Source: Arthrobacter alkaliphilus
GTDB lineage: Bacteria > Actinomycetota > Actinomycetes > Actinomycetales > Micrococcaceae
NCBI RefSeq assembly: GCF_021483235.1
Contig: NZ_JAKEEC010000015.1
Location: forward strand, 33,775 to 97,774
Length of the DNA stretch: 64,000 bases
Reading direction: 5' to 3'
This document shows positions 37,557-45,909 of the stretch, one piece after another. The notes under the pieces were generated by a model that made no database searches, was not told the DNA's origin, and was given only the letters and a program-made list of their open reading frames with translations. A program made the position numbers and the translations under genes. Positions within the stretch are counted from its first letter, which is position 1. Each line of letters opens with the position of its first letter.

Positions 37557-39165
37557 GCCGCTGCTCAAGCCGTCGGAGCAATTGCACAGGGCTGGAGCGG
37601 ATGAGCAATCGTCGCGTATGAACGTCCAGCACCATCAGGTAAACGGTGAATCCCACGGCCACCAAGAAGGCCAGGGAGGACACTTTGACGTTCAGTTCCA
37701 CGAAGGACAGCACCGAAATCTGGTCCTGCGCGCCGAAGGCCACGAAAAAGGTGACGGCGACGTAAAGCGACTTGATCTGCCAGTCGTCCCTGATCCCTGT
37801 GACCGCAAGCAGCGGGATGAACCACAGGATGTACCACGGCTGGATAATCGGTGAAAGCATCACGACGGCGGCAAACGCCAAGGCCGCACGACGCACCAGC
37901 CGTGAATAATCGCCGCGGAACATCAGGAGAAGCACCAACCCGATTCCGGCCCACTTCATGAGGGTCCTGAGCCCGGTGGCCACACTGGAGCCCGGGAGAC
38001 CCAGGAGGTTGGCGATCACCTCGACCTGCTGGCCGAGGAACCCCGAGGGCGAATACCCCGTGTAACCCGGGGTCGGATCCAGGATGGCCCAGACCCAGCC
38101 AAAGCCAAGGTTGTAAGGAATTCCGCTCACTGCCAAGACCACGAAGCTGATGGCCGCGGTCGCACCCCAGAACAGGAACTTCCGGGCCCAACCCGCAGCC
38201 GGACCTGCCCACATGAGGCCGATGAAAGGCAAGAGAAGAACGGTGATCGGCTTGATGCCGATGGAAGCGGTCACCAGCAGAAGTCCGGTGATATGGCGAC
38301 CGGTGGCCGCAAAGTACATTCCGGCCACCGCCAGGCCCACCATGAGGGCATCGTTGTGGGCGCTGGCGACGAAACTGATGAGGAAAAGAGGGTTGGCCAC
38401 AGCGATCCACAGCGCACGGCCGGGATTGATGCCGTGCAATTCGGCGAGCCTGGGAACGTACACCACACAAAGCAGCGCACCCACGGTGGCAAGCACGCGA
38501 AAGAGCAAGACGGAGAAATCGGGCTGGGCGTCGGTAATGCCCACCACCCACCGTGCGAGCCACAGGAAATAGGGTCCGTACGGGGTCTTGGCTTCAGCCC
38601 AGGCAGGATCGGCGCCGAGGGAAAACCAGTTACTGAGCGAGGAAATGCCCGCCGTGTAGGGGTTCTGGCCTTCCATCACCAGCCTGCCCTGGCCCGTGTA
38701 GGCGTACACGTCGCGCGAATAGATGGGCACGGCAAACATGAGGGGCGCCGCCCACGCCGCAACAGCCACAACCACGGACCTGAGCGAACCTGCGCCCCAG
38801 TCCTTGAGCCTTTGGCCTAGCCTCAACCATGACCTGACCAGGAGCATGGCTCCCGCCGTCAGGAGGATCGTGGAGGTTGTCACGCCCCACCCTTCGGTGC
38901 GCAGGGCGATGACAAGGGGGTGCCGGAACATGGGCGAACCGTTGGCTATCCAGCCGGCTCCGATCGAGCCGACAAAGATCATGAGGGATCCGAAAAAGCC
39001 TTGCCAGATTGCCACGTAGGCTTTGATCTGGCCGGAGGTGCCGGCGTCGGCGCGTGGGGCTGTCGCGGGGTAGAGAGCTGCGGCCGCCTTCTCCGACGGC
39101 ACCGCGGGTTCCTTTGCCTCATCCTGGCTGTTTGAGGTGCCCACGCCCGCTCCGCCTGCCGTCAT
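37540..39165 (-). CDS. MptB-type polyprenyl-phosphate-mannose mannosyltransferase, second copy
   Basis: GT-C membrane enzyme of 541 residues, paralogous to the gene at 33.1-34.7 kb. A hydrophilic N-terminal tail of about 55 residues precedes roughly 13 membrane segments. Shared motifs are YSRDVYAYTGQGRLV (catalytic-Asp loop), GQNPYTAG, TPYGPYFLW, SAHNDALMVG and IQPWYILWF. ATG at 39163-39165 was chosen with a weak GGA upstream; ATG 39201 is an alternative. The divergence from the first copy suggests distinct steps, for example priming versus extension, rather than a recent duplication. Confidence 0.86.
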   Translation of the reverse strand: MTAGGAGVGTSNSQDEAKEPAVPSEKAAAALYPATAPRADAGTSGQIKAYVAIWQGFFGSLMIFVGSIGAGWIANGSPMFRHPLVIALRTEGWGVTTSTILLTAGAMLLVRSWLRLGQRLKDWGAGSLRSVVVAVAAWAAPLMFAVPIYSRDVYAYTGQGRLVMEGQNPYTAGISSLSNWFSLGADPAWAEAKTPYGPYFLWLARWVVGITDAQPDFSVLLFRVLATVGALLCVVYVPRLAELHGINPGRALWIAVANPLFLISFVASAHNDALMVGLAVAGMYFAATGRHITGLLLVTASIGIKPITVLLLPFIGLMWAGPAAGWARKFLFWGATAAISFVVLAVSGIPYNLGFGWVWAILDPTPGYTGYSPSGFLGQQVEVIANLLGLPGSSVATGLRTLMKWAGIGLVLLLMFRGDYSRLVRRAALAFAAVVMLSPIIQPWYILWFIPLLAVTGIRDDWQIKSLYVAVTFFVAFGAQDQISVLSFVELNVKVSSLAFLVAVGFTVYLMVLDVHTRRLLIRSSPVQLLRRLEQRLRRSE

Positions 39166-39316
39166 GATATTCCAGTCCCTACGTACATTGGTCCAGCTCA
39201 TCGATGCAGGCAACAACCGCTCGACAACGGCCCAGTTTACCAGCCGAGGTGCGGCACGGGGATGGAACGGAGCGTCTCGACACCCTTCCCGTGCGCCTGA
39301 AAGGTAGGCTGGTCGG

Positions 39317-39943
39317 GTGCCTATTACTAATGAACGCATCGTCTGGATCGACTGTGAGATGACCGGTCTCGATTTGGTGAACGACGCCCTGATCGAGGTC
39401 GCCGCCTTGGTCACGGATTCGGAGCTGAACATCCTGGGCGAGGGCGTCGACGTCGTCATCAAACCCGAAGACGCCGCGCTTGAACAGATGAACGACTTTG
39501 TCCGCGACATGCACACCCGCTCGAAACTTTTGGACGAGCTCCCGCATGGCAAGACCATGGCTGAAGCCGAGGCGATGGTCATGGAATACATCGAGAAGTG
39601 GGTCCCCGATCCCAAGAAGGCACCGCTGGGCGGCAACTCGGTCGGAACCGACCGGATGTTCCTTGCACGGGACATGCCCAACATCGTTGAACACCTCCAC
39701 TACCGGGTGATCGACGTGAGCACCATCAAGGAACTCTCGCGCCGGTGGTTCCCCCGCGCGTATTTCCAGTCGCCCGCCAAACACGGCGGCCACCGCGCCC
39801 TCGGCGACATCAGGGACTCCATCGACGAACTGCGCTATTACCGCGAAGCGGTGTTCGTTCCGGCTCCGGGTCCTGATACCGCTACCGCGCAGAAGATCTC
39901 CAAGCTGATCGCGGCCCGTCCGGAGACCCCCCAAATCGGGTGA
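39317..39943 (+). CDS. orn: Oligoribonuclease
   Basis: 3'-5' exonuclease that degrades 2-5 nt RNA and linear dinucleotides such as pGpG, 208 residues. DEDDh motifs are visible: IVWIDCEMTGLD (Exo I), GGNSVGTDRMFLARDMP (Exo II region) and HRALGDIRDSI (Exo III with catalytic His). GTG start at 39317. The C-terminal 30 residues beyond the core are Pro/Ala-rich. Confidence 0.96.
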   Translation: MPITNERIVWIDCEMTGLDLVNDALIEVAALVTDSELNILGEGVDVVIKPEDAALEQMNDFVRDMHTRSKLLDELPHGKTMAEAEAMVMEYIEKWVPDPKKAPLGGNSVGTDRMFLARDMPNIVEHLHYRVIDVSTIKELSRRWFPRAYFQSPAKHGGHRALGDIRDSIDELRYYREAVFVPAPGPDTATAQKISKLIAARPETPQIG

Positions 39944-40072
39944 TCTGGGGCACCTTTTCGGGAAATTTCGGCCAAACGGTGAAAAGTGGCAAAACCAGAC
40001 CCTTGGACGGGGTATAGTTTTTGTCGTTGCCTTCGCAGCTGACGGATGATTCCACAGCGCAAAAGGCTCATG

Positions 40073-40145
40073 GTGGGCGTAGCTCAGTTGGCAGAGCGCC
40101 TGGTTGTGGTCCAGGAGGTCGCGGGTTCAACCCCCGTCGCTCACC
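40073..40145 (+). tRNA. tRNA-His (GUG)
   Basis: 73-nt cloverleaf: acceptor GTGGGCG / CGCTCAC, D arm GCTC/GAGC, anticodon stem CCTGG/CCAGG with loop TTGTGGT (anticodon GTG), T loop TTCAACC, and C at position 73 with a genomic G at -1, both hallmarks of tRNA-His. A TATAGT -10 candidate lies at about 40013-40018. Confidence 0.96.
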
Positions 40146-40180
40146 CTCATGAGATTGGTAGCAGTTTATCGATCGCAGCC

Positions 40181-40212
40181 AAAGGCCGTACTGGTTATCC
40201 AGTGCGGCCTTT
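40181..40212 (+). terminator. Terminator after tRNA-His
   Basis: The 14-base arms AAAGGCCGTACTGG / CCAGTGCGGCCTTT have one G-U pair and a TTAT loop, followed by GCTTTGTT. Confidence 0.88.
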
Positions 40213-40269
40213 GCTTTGTTCCGGCCGATTTGGGCCATTCCAAACACGAGAACCAGAGGAACACCTGAC

Positions 40270-40842
40270 ATGACGGTCCTGCCAGTCACGATCTGGGGCG
40301 AACCCGTGCTCCACCGCCGGGCGAGCGAGGTGGAAGTGTTCGACGACGAGCTGCGCACCTTGATTGCCGACATGTTCGAAACGAACGAGGCCGCGAACGG
40401 CGTCGGGCTGGCCGCACCCCAGGTGGGGGTCGGCAAGCGGATCTTCGTCTTCAAATACCCGAACGACGATGACGCTCCGGACGAAGGCGTCCTGGTGAAC
40501 CCGGTCTTGACCCTCTCAAAGATTCCCGGCTCCCTCCCCGATCCCGCGGAAGACGTGGAAGGCTGCCTGTCCTTCCCCGGGGAGCACTACCCCCTGCAAA
40601 GGGCCGAGTGGGCCCGCGTGCAGGGCTTCGACGGCCACGGCCGGCCGGTGGATTTCGTCGCGACCGGTTGGTTCGCGAGGGTCATGCAGCACGAATTCGA
40701 CCACCTTGACGGCAAGCTCTACGTGAACCGTTTGGTAGACCGCTATGCCAAGAAGGCCATGAAGCAGGCTAAAAAGAACGGCTGGGGAGTGCCCGGCCTG
40801 AGCTGGATGCCCGGAGTCGACCCCGACCCCTTCGGACACTGA
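40270..40842 (+). CDS. def: Peptide deformylase
   Basis: Removes the formyl group from new protein N-termini, metal-dependent, 190 residues. All three motifs are intact: GVGLAAPQ, EGCLSFP (metal-binding Cys) and QHEFDHLDG (metal-binding HExxH). ATG at 40270 has GAGGA nine bases upstream; an upstream in-frame start lies inside the tRNA-His terminator and is unlikely. The acyltransferase gene follows after four bases. Confidence 0.96.
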   Translation: MTVLPVTIWGEPVLHRRASEVEVFDDELRTLIADMFETNEAANGVGLAAPQVGVGKRIFVFKYPNDDDAPDEGVLVNPVLTLSKIPGSLPDPAEDVEGCLSFPGEHYPLQRAEWARVQGFDGHGRPVDFVATGWFARVMQHEFDHLDGKLYVNRLVDRYAKKAMKQAKKNGWGVPGLSWMPGVDPDPFGH

Positions 40843-40845
40843 GCG

Positions 40846-41691
40846 ATGACCGGTGCCGCCCTGGACGAATTGTTCAAGCTTCTCGACATCCAGGGGGAAG
40901 ATGCTTTGGAGTGCGCCTCGCTGCTGCGGTCGGCACCTGGTGACGCCACCCGACGGGCCATGGCCAGCCTTGAGGCCCGCCTTGGCGTCTTTCCGGGCAC
41001 TCCTGCCGCCGCCGACGGCTGCATGGAACCCGATTGGATCGAGGCGCTCCTGCGCTTTGCCCCGGTAGTGCACGAATACCATCTGTCCCTTGGCATCCCC
41101 GCGGAATCTTCGGCCGCCATCCTCGCCGATGTGGGACTGCACCTTCGCATCAACCGAAGGGTCCATGGACGCTTCGGCCTGGACACGTGGGACTGGCTGA
41201 CCCTCCACATGGCCGGAAACATTTTCAGGATCGGCCGCTTGCAATTCCACCTTGTCCGCGACGACGAAGGCTCCGCCCCAAGCGACTCCTGGGTGCTGGG
41301 TGTGCATATCCCCGAGGGCAGTGGCCTCTCCCCCGCCCTAGTGGACGCGAGCTTCGGGCAGGCCAGGGAGTTCTTCGGCAAATACTTCCCCGACAAGGCG
41401 GTATCCGTAGCGAGGTGCGAGTCCTGGATGCTGGATCCCTACCTCGCCAAGAAACTGCCGGACAGCAACATCGCCGCCTTTGCCAAGCGATTCACCCTGG
41501 ACCGATGCTCGGACGCTCCGGGCGACGCCGTCTACTTCACCTTCCGGAAGCGGGGCATGGACAACCTTGACCGCCTCCCCCGCGAGACCTCGCTTCAACG
41601 GGTGGTGCTGGAAAGGATCGACGACGGCGGGGTCTGGCAACTCGGACACGGCCACCTGGTGCTTCCTCCAGCGCGGAGTACCCAGGCCTGA
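40846..41691 (+). CDS. Acyltransferase-domain protein (NAT_N/GNAT_C type)
   Basis: 281-residue protein resembling the actinobacterial proteins with a helical N-acyltransferase N-terminal domain (about 1-130) and a GNAT-like C-terminal domain (about 135-275). Visible features are TWDWLTLHMAGNIFRIGRLQFH, here cited as two parts around residue 120, and the repeated beta pattern SWVLGVHIPEG. The acyl donor and substrate are unknown. It starts four bases after def, so it is probably in the same operon, which hints at a role on proteins or peptides, but that is inference. Confidence 0.72.
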   Translation: MTGAALDELFKLLDIQGEDALECASLLRSAPGDATRRAMASLEARLGVFPGTPAAADGCMEPDWIEALLRFAPVVHEYHLSLGIPAESSAAILADVGLHLRINRRVHGRFGLDTWDWLTLHMAGNIFRIGRLQFHLVRDDEGSAPSDSWVLGVHIPEGSGLSPALVDASFGQAREFFGKYFPDKAVSVARCESWMLDPYLAKKLPDSNIAAFAKRFTLDRCSDAPGDAVYFTFRKRGMDNLDRLPRETSLQRVVLERIDDGGVWQLGHGHLVLPPARSTQA

Positions 41692-41733
41692 CCTTGCCGG
41701 GTCGGCGCTCTCCGCCGGCTACATCTCCACCGG

Positions 41734-42531
41734 CTACATCGCCCTGATGGTCCGTTGGCCGGGGCACGAGTCCAATACGCGCTTCATGGCGTCTTTCTCA
41801 GCCTGGGTGACCCACAGCCGGTACGCGGCTTTGACGGAAACCTGCCGGGCCACGTAGTGGCACCGAAAGCCCTTGTTGGCAGGGAGCCAGCTGGCGGCGT
41901 CGCTCGCGCCCTTCTTCACATTGGCGGGACCGTCGACAGCAATCAGGTTCAGGGGGTCGTTGGCGAGGTTTTCGCGCTGCTTCGCAGTGAGTTGCTGGGC
42001 GCCCTTCTGCCAAGCGTCCCCGAGAGCCACCACATGGTCGATCTGCACGGCCGAGCTGCTCTCGGAGCCCCTGCGGAAATGGATGTCCCCGCCGGTGTAC
42101 GGCTCGCGCAGTTCCCCTGACGCGATCCTGCATTTCGAACCCACCATGAACTCGGCCGCCGCAAGGTCCCGCCTCAGGATGTCGTTCCTGGTATCGCAGC
42201 CGTTGCGGTCGACGTCGAGCCACGCTTGGCCGAATTCATTGCGGTCGTAATCGTCCTTGGCGGCGCGACCCTTCACCGGAAGTGCCTCGAGGGCCGCAAT
42301 CGCCGGACCGGCGGGGACCTGCTGGACAGCTTCCACCGGCTTCATCCACGCCGGGTCGAAGACGGGAGCTTCCGTGGGCCCATTGACCGCGGCCTGGCCG
42401 ACCGAGAACTGGCCGTCGGTGAAGAACCAGCCGATTCCCGCAAGGCCACCGGCGATCATGAGAATCACCAGCACCCAGGCCTGCCGGGACTGGCGGCGGG
42501 CGCGTCGATAGGCGTCCCACGTGGTGCTCAA
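41734..42531 (-). CDS. Membrane-anchored or secreted HNH (DUF1524-type) nuclease
   Basis: 265 residues. One hydrophobic segment at about 17-37 after a basic N-terminus acts as a signal anchor or uncleaved signal peptide. The C-terminal nuclease domain shows VQIDHVVALGDAW (the H of the DHVV motif), NDPLNLIAVDGPANVKKG (the N) and LPANKGFRCHYVARQ. These proteins resemble extracellular HNH nucleases that degrade DNA for nutrients. Translation starts at TTG (42529-42531) with AAAGGA eight bases upstream. Convergent with the acyltransferase gene. Confidence 0.87.
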   Translation of the reverse strand: MSTTWDAYRRARRQSRQAWVLVILMIAGGLAGIGWFFTDGQFSVGQAAVNGPTEAPVFDPAWMKPVEAVQQVPAGPAIAALEALPVKGRAAKDDYDRNEFGQAWLDVDRNGCDTRNDILRRDLAAAEFMVGSKCRIASGELREPYTGGDIHFRRGSESSSAVQIDHVVALGDAWQKGAQQLTAKQRENLANDPLNLIAVDGPANVKKGASDAASWLPANKGFRCHYVARQVSVKAAYRLWVTQAEKDAMKRVLDSCPGQRTIRAM

Positions 42532-42652
42532 GGGATTGCGTCCTTTCGGGGAGGAGTACGTCCCTTGAGACTAGATCAGGGCGCGGACAACCGACGTCGA
42601 TATCCACAGTGTGGAGGACGGGTCCGGATGTGGGCACAGCCCCGTCCGCGGC

Positions 42653-42862
42653 TCACTGCTCCCGGGTGACACGCTTCAGGTCTTCGGCCGCCAACTCCAC
42701 AAGCGCCCCTAATTGCAGGACCCGGTCCTCGGCGATATCACCCGCTGCATGGGCCGCCTTGGCTTGCTCGAACAGGCGCTCGGCCTCCTTGAGGTTGGCG
42801 CGGGCGACGTCCAGCGCGTGTTCCAGAGTTGTTTCATGATCCAGAATCTTTTCGCTTTCCAT
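42653..42862 (-). CDS. Small coiled-coil protein similar to exonuclease VII small subunits in shape
   Basis: 69 residues, nearly all helical and acidic: TTLEHALDVARANLKEAE, LFEQAKAAHAAGDIAED, and LVELAAEDLKRVTREQ. No family is recognised. The length and heptad pattern recall XseB but the diagnostic residues are absent and no xseA lies nearby, so I call it only a small coiled-coil protein. ATG at 42860-42862. It follows the gap gene and its terminator. Confidence 0.55.
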   Translation of the reverse strand: MESEKILDHETTLEHALDVARANLKEAERLFEQAKAAHAAGDIAEDRVLQLGALVELAAEDLKRVTREQ

Positions 42863-42878
42863 GCGTCCATTCTGGTCA

Positions 42879-42916
42879 GGTTTCCCGGCTGATACCAGCG
42901 CATCAGCCGGGAAACC
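42879..42916. terminator. Terminator of gap
   Basis: The perfect 15-base arms GGTTTCCCGGCTGAT / ATCAGCCGGGAAACC have an 8-base loop. They lie 31 bases after the gap stop codon and before the small coiled-coil gene. Confidence 0.88.
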
Positions 42917-42947
42917 CTTGTGTCTTTCCTGACCCGGGCCAGAGCGG

Positions 42948-44444
42948 CTAGAGGATGGCAGGCTCCAGCGTTGCCTTCGGTTCAAGGTTCACTGGGACGC
43001 CGCGTGCCGGGAACGACGGCGGGTTCACGCCGGCCATTTCCTCCATGACACGAACTACCTGGCAGGAGTAGCCGAATTCGTTGTCGTACCAGACGTACAC
43101 CACGAGGTTCTTGTCATTGGAGATAGTGGCCAGACCGTCCACGATGCCAGCGCGGCGGGAGCCGACGAAGTCCGTGGAAACCACCTCGGGCGAGTCGATG
43201 AAGTCGATCTGCTTGCGCAAGTCGGAGTGCAGGGACATTTCGCGAAGGTAGTTGTTGACTTCGTCCTTCGTGGTGCCCTTCTCAAGGTTCAGGTTCAAGA
43301 TGGCCATCGACACGTCCGGCGTGGGGACGCGGATCGCGTTGCCGGTCAGCTTGCCCTGCAGTTCCGGAAGGGCCTTCGCCACTGCCTTGGCTGCACCGGT
43401 TTCGGTGATGACCATGTTCAGGGCGGCCGAGCGGCCGCGGCGGTCTCCCTTGTGGAAGTTGTCGATCAGGTTCTGGTCGTTCGTGAACGAGTGCACGGTT
43501 TCCACGTGGCCGTGGATGACGCCGAACTTGTCGTTCAGTGCCTTGAGCACGGGAGTGATGGCGTTGGTCGTGCAGGAAGCCGCGGTGACGATCTTGTCCG
43601 TGTCCTCGATGGAGGAGTGGTTGATGCCGTGGACGATGTTCTTCAGCTCGCCCTTGCCCGGAGCCGTGAGCAGCACCCGTGCCACACCCTTGCTCTGAAG
43701 GTGCTGGGACAGGCCCTCGGCGTCGCGCCAGCGGCCCGTGTTGTCAACCACGAGGGCATCCTTGATGCCGTAGGCCGTGTAGTCGACCGTCGCGGGGTTG
43801 TCGGAGTAGATGACCTGGATCTGGACGCCGTTGGCCGTGATGGTGTTGGCGGCCTCATCCACGCGGATGGTGCCCTCAAAGGAGCCGTGCACCGAGTCGC
43901 GGCGCAGCAGGCTGGCGCGCTTGACGAGGTCGTTCTCGGCGCCCTTGCGGACCACGATTGCACGCAGGCGCAGGCCGTGGCCGCCGCCTGCCTTTTCGAT
44001 CAGGAGGCGGGCCAGCAGGCGGCCGATGCGGCCGAAGCCGTAGAGCACGACGTCGGTGCTGGTCCGGTCATCCGCGCCGCGGCGCCCGACCACCTCGGCA
44101 AGTTCGGCGCGAAGGAAGTCTTCCAAGGGCGTTCCCAGGGCCTCGGCCTTGTACTTTTCGTTCAGGCGGGCAATGTCGATCGCGGCAGCCCCGAGGTCAA
44201 GCTGGGCGAGGGTGTTCAACAGCGGCGCGGTTTCTTCGAGCAGGAGTTCGTCCTTGCTCATGCGCCGCGCGAAACGGTGCGCTTTCAGGATGTTCATCGA
44301 CGACTTGTTGATGAGGCTGCGCCCGTGGATGCTGGTCACCACGTTGTTCTCACGGTACAGCCGGCCGATCACCGGGATCATGGCCTCGGCCAACGCTTCG
44401 CGGCCCATCCATGTATCAAGACAAGAATCTGATGACTGGCTCAC
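42948..44444 (-). CDS. Glyceraldehyde-3-phosphate dehydrogenase, long form
   Basis: Oxidises glyceraldehyde-3-phosphate (or runs the reverse reaction) with NAD(P). The protein has 498 residues compared with about 335 for ordinary GAPDH, because about 125 residues of helical sequence precede the Rossmann start VVLYGFGRIGRLLAR. The catalytic cysteine is in ASCTTNAITPVL, and the catalytic domain ends WYDNEFGYSCQVVRV. Long GAPDHs of this kind occur in corynebacteria and Arthrobacter beside the standard glycolytic enzyme and may be gluconeogenic. GTG start with GGAAGG eight bases upstream. Confidence 0.92.
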   Translation of the reverse strand: MSQSSDSCLDTWMGREALAEAMIPVIGRLYRENNVVTSIHGRSLINKSSMNILKAHRFARRMSKDELLLEETAPLLNTLAQLDLGAAAIDIARLNEKYKAEALGTPLEDFLRAELAEVVGRRGADDRTSTDVVLYGFGRIGRLLARLLIEKAGGGHGLRLRAIVVRKGAENDLVKRASLLRRDSVHGSFEGTIRVDEAANTITANGVQIQVIYSDNPATVDYTAYGIKDALVVDNTGRWRDAEGLSQHLQSKGVARVLLTAPGKGELKNIVHGINHSSIEDTDKIVTAASCTTNAITPVLKALNDKFGVIHGHVETVHSFTNDQNLIDNFHKGDRRGRSAALNMVITETGAAKAVAKALPELQGKLTGNAIRVPTPDVSMAILNLNLEKGTTKDEVNNYLREMSLHSDLRKQIDFIDSPEVVSTDFVGSRRAGIVDGLATISNDKNLVVYVWYDNEFGYSCQVVRVMEEMAGVNPPSFPARGVPVNLEPKATLEPAIL

Positions 44445-44573
44445 AGAACTACCTTCCTAGGGTCAGCTACATACGTCCTCGTACGTAGATGGCGGCCGCC
44501 CGGGGGAATCCTGCGGCACTGGCATCGGCGGGACTTCGGTCTGCCCGGACGCCTCGAACGCTGCAAAGAAAAA

Positions 44574-44601
44574 CCGCCGGCTGCGAACGCAGAGCCGGCG
44601 G
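44574..44601 (-). terminator. Terminator of rnpB
   Basis: On the minus strand the hairpin CCGCCGGCTCTGCG / CGCAGCCGGCGG is followed immediately by TTTTTCTTT, a textbook intrinsic terminator about 90 nt after the mature 3' end of the RNase P RNA. Confidence 0.9.
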
Positions 44602-44687
44602 TGGAACTACAACGTTCAGTGTCCATTCTAAGGTCTGGCACAGGACCACTTGGCAGCCGGACTGCGTGAAATCACTCACATCGCGCT

Positions 44688-45086
44688 GGTGGATGGGACA
44701 GCCGATACGCCGGGTTCTGTTCTCCCGAACCGTTACCGGTACGGGAGCGACGGCCATCCATCTACGAGCGCCGTTGCCGACGCCCTCCAGCGGCCTACCC
44801 GGGCACTCGGGCGGGCAGCCCTCAATCGTGCCCTGTCTGGCCTTGCTCCGGGTGGGGTTTACCTAGCCTTTCCGGTCACCCGGAAAGCTGGTGGTCTCTT
44901 ACACCGCCGTTTCACCCTTACCTGCCGCCGCTTGCGCGGGCGCAAACGGGGGCGGGCGGTCTGTTTTCTGTGGCACTGGCCTGCGGGTTACCCCGAGTGG
45001 GTGTTACCCACCACCCTGCCCTGCGGAGCCCGGACGTTCCTCGAGCCACTTGCGTGACGCGCGGCCGTCTGGCTGTCCCATCCGCC
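44688..45086 (-). ncRNA. rnpB: RNase P RNA, bacterial class A
   Basis: Catalytic RNA of RNase P, which matures tRNA 5' ends; about 399 nt on the minus strand. The ends pair to form P1: GGATGGGACAGCC near 45071-45083 with GGCTGTCCCATCC near 44691-44703. The conserved 5' core GAGGAACGTCCGGGCTCC and the 3' core ACAGAACCCGGCGTATCGG are both present. A TAGACT -10 candidate lies just upstream of the 5' end. The ends were set by P1 pairing, so a few bases of uncertainty remain. Several long open frames cross this locus but none is a gene. Confidence 0.95.
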
Positions 45087-45138
45087 CTACAGTCTACCGG
45101 CGCATCGAGCCGCCTCCGGTCACCGGTAATATCAACTG

Positions 45139-45909
45139 GTGCTGATTCTGTTGCCGCCCTCCGAAGGCAAGACCCCCGCAGAGAAGGGCTCCGCCGTCGA
45201 ATGGGAGTCCCTGAGTTTTCCGGATCTCAACAGCTACAGGGCCAAAGTGCTCGACGCGCTGGGCCTGGCCAGCGCACACGAGGATGCCCTCGCCTTGCTT
45301 GGCGTCGGCGCATCGCTGCGTGCCGACGTCGAACGCAATACCCGGCTCCATGCCGAACCCGCGGCCCCTGCCCACCAGGTGTATTCGGGTGTTCTCTATG
45401 ACGCGCTTGGCTACAAGACCCTCACGCCCGCACACCGCCGCAAGGCGGTGGAATCGATCCTCGTGGTGTCCGCGCTGTGGGGTGCCATCGGCTTCGGCGA
45501 CCGCGTGCCCGCCTACCGCTTGTCCATGGGAACGGCACTGCCCGACGTCGGACGCCTCGCCTCGTTCTGGAAGCCGCAACTCACGCGGGCCCTCGCCTCC
45601 AGGGTGGAGGGCGAACTGCTGGTTGATTGCCGTTCAAGCACCTACGCCGCGGCGTGGACCCCGCCGCCGGCGCAGACAGTCTCCGTCAACGTCTTATCCG
45701 AGTCCAACGGCAAACGTACGGTGGTGAGCCACTTCGCCAAGCACACCCGCGGCGAACTGGCCCGGCACTTGTTGACCCGCCGGGGCAAGGCTCCGGAGAC
45801 GCCCCAGCAGCTACTCAAGGCCGCTTCGGAGATATGGACGGCGGAGTTGACGGAGGCCACGGCACGCAAGCCGCACACCCTCAGCATCATCCTCCCGGGG
45901 ACCGCTTAG
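45139..45909 (+). CDS. yaaA: YaaA (UPF0246/DUF328) family protein
   Basis: Peroxide-stress protein family that in E. coli lowers intracellular free iron and binds DNA; 256 residues. The N-terminal signature LLPPSEGKTP and the central VSALWGAIGFGDRVPAYRL stretch, split here by its Gly pairs, match the family. GTG start at 45139. It is divergent from rnpB with 52 bp between the two, so promoters overlap. The stop overlaps the convergent next gene by four bases. Confidence 0.88.
   Translation: MLILLPPSEGKTPAEKGSAVEWESLSFPDLNSYRAKVLDALGLASAHEDALALLGVGASLRADVERNTRLHAEPAAPAHQVYSGVLYDALGYKTLTPAHRRKAVESILVVSALWGAIGFGDRVPAYRLSMGTALPDVGRLASFWKPQLTRALASRVEGELLVDCRSSTYAAAWTPPPAQTVSVNVLSESNGKRTVVSHFAKHTRGELARHLLTRRGKAPETPQQLLKAASEIWTAELTEATARKPHTLSIILPGTA

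Noticed and set aside
42653..42862. Assigning the 69-residue gene as xseB
   Set aside because: Only size and coiled-coil shape agree. The diagnostic residues and an adjacent xseA are missing.
44441..45579. Several open frames crossing 44.4-45.6 kb on both strands
   Set aside because: The locus is rnpB, with P1 pairing, conserved core motifs and a terminator. The frames have no family match.
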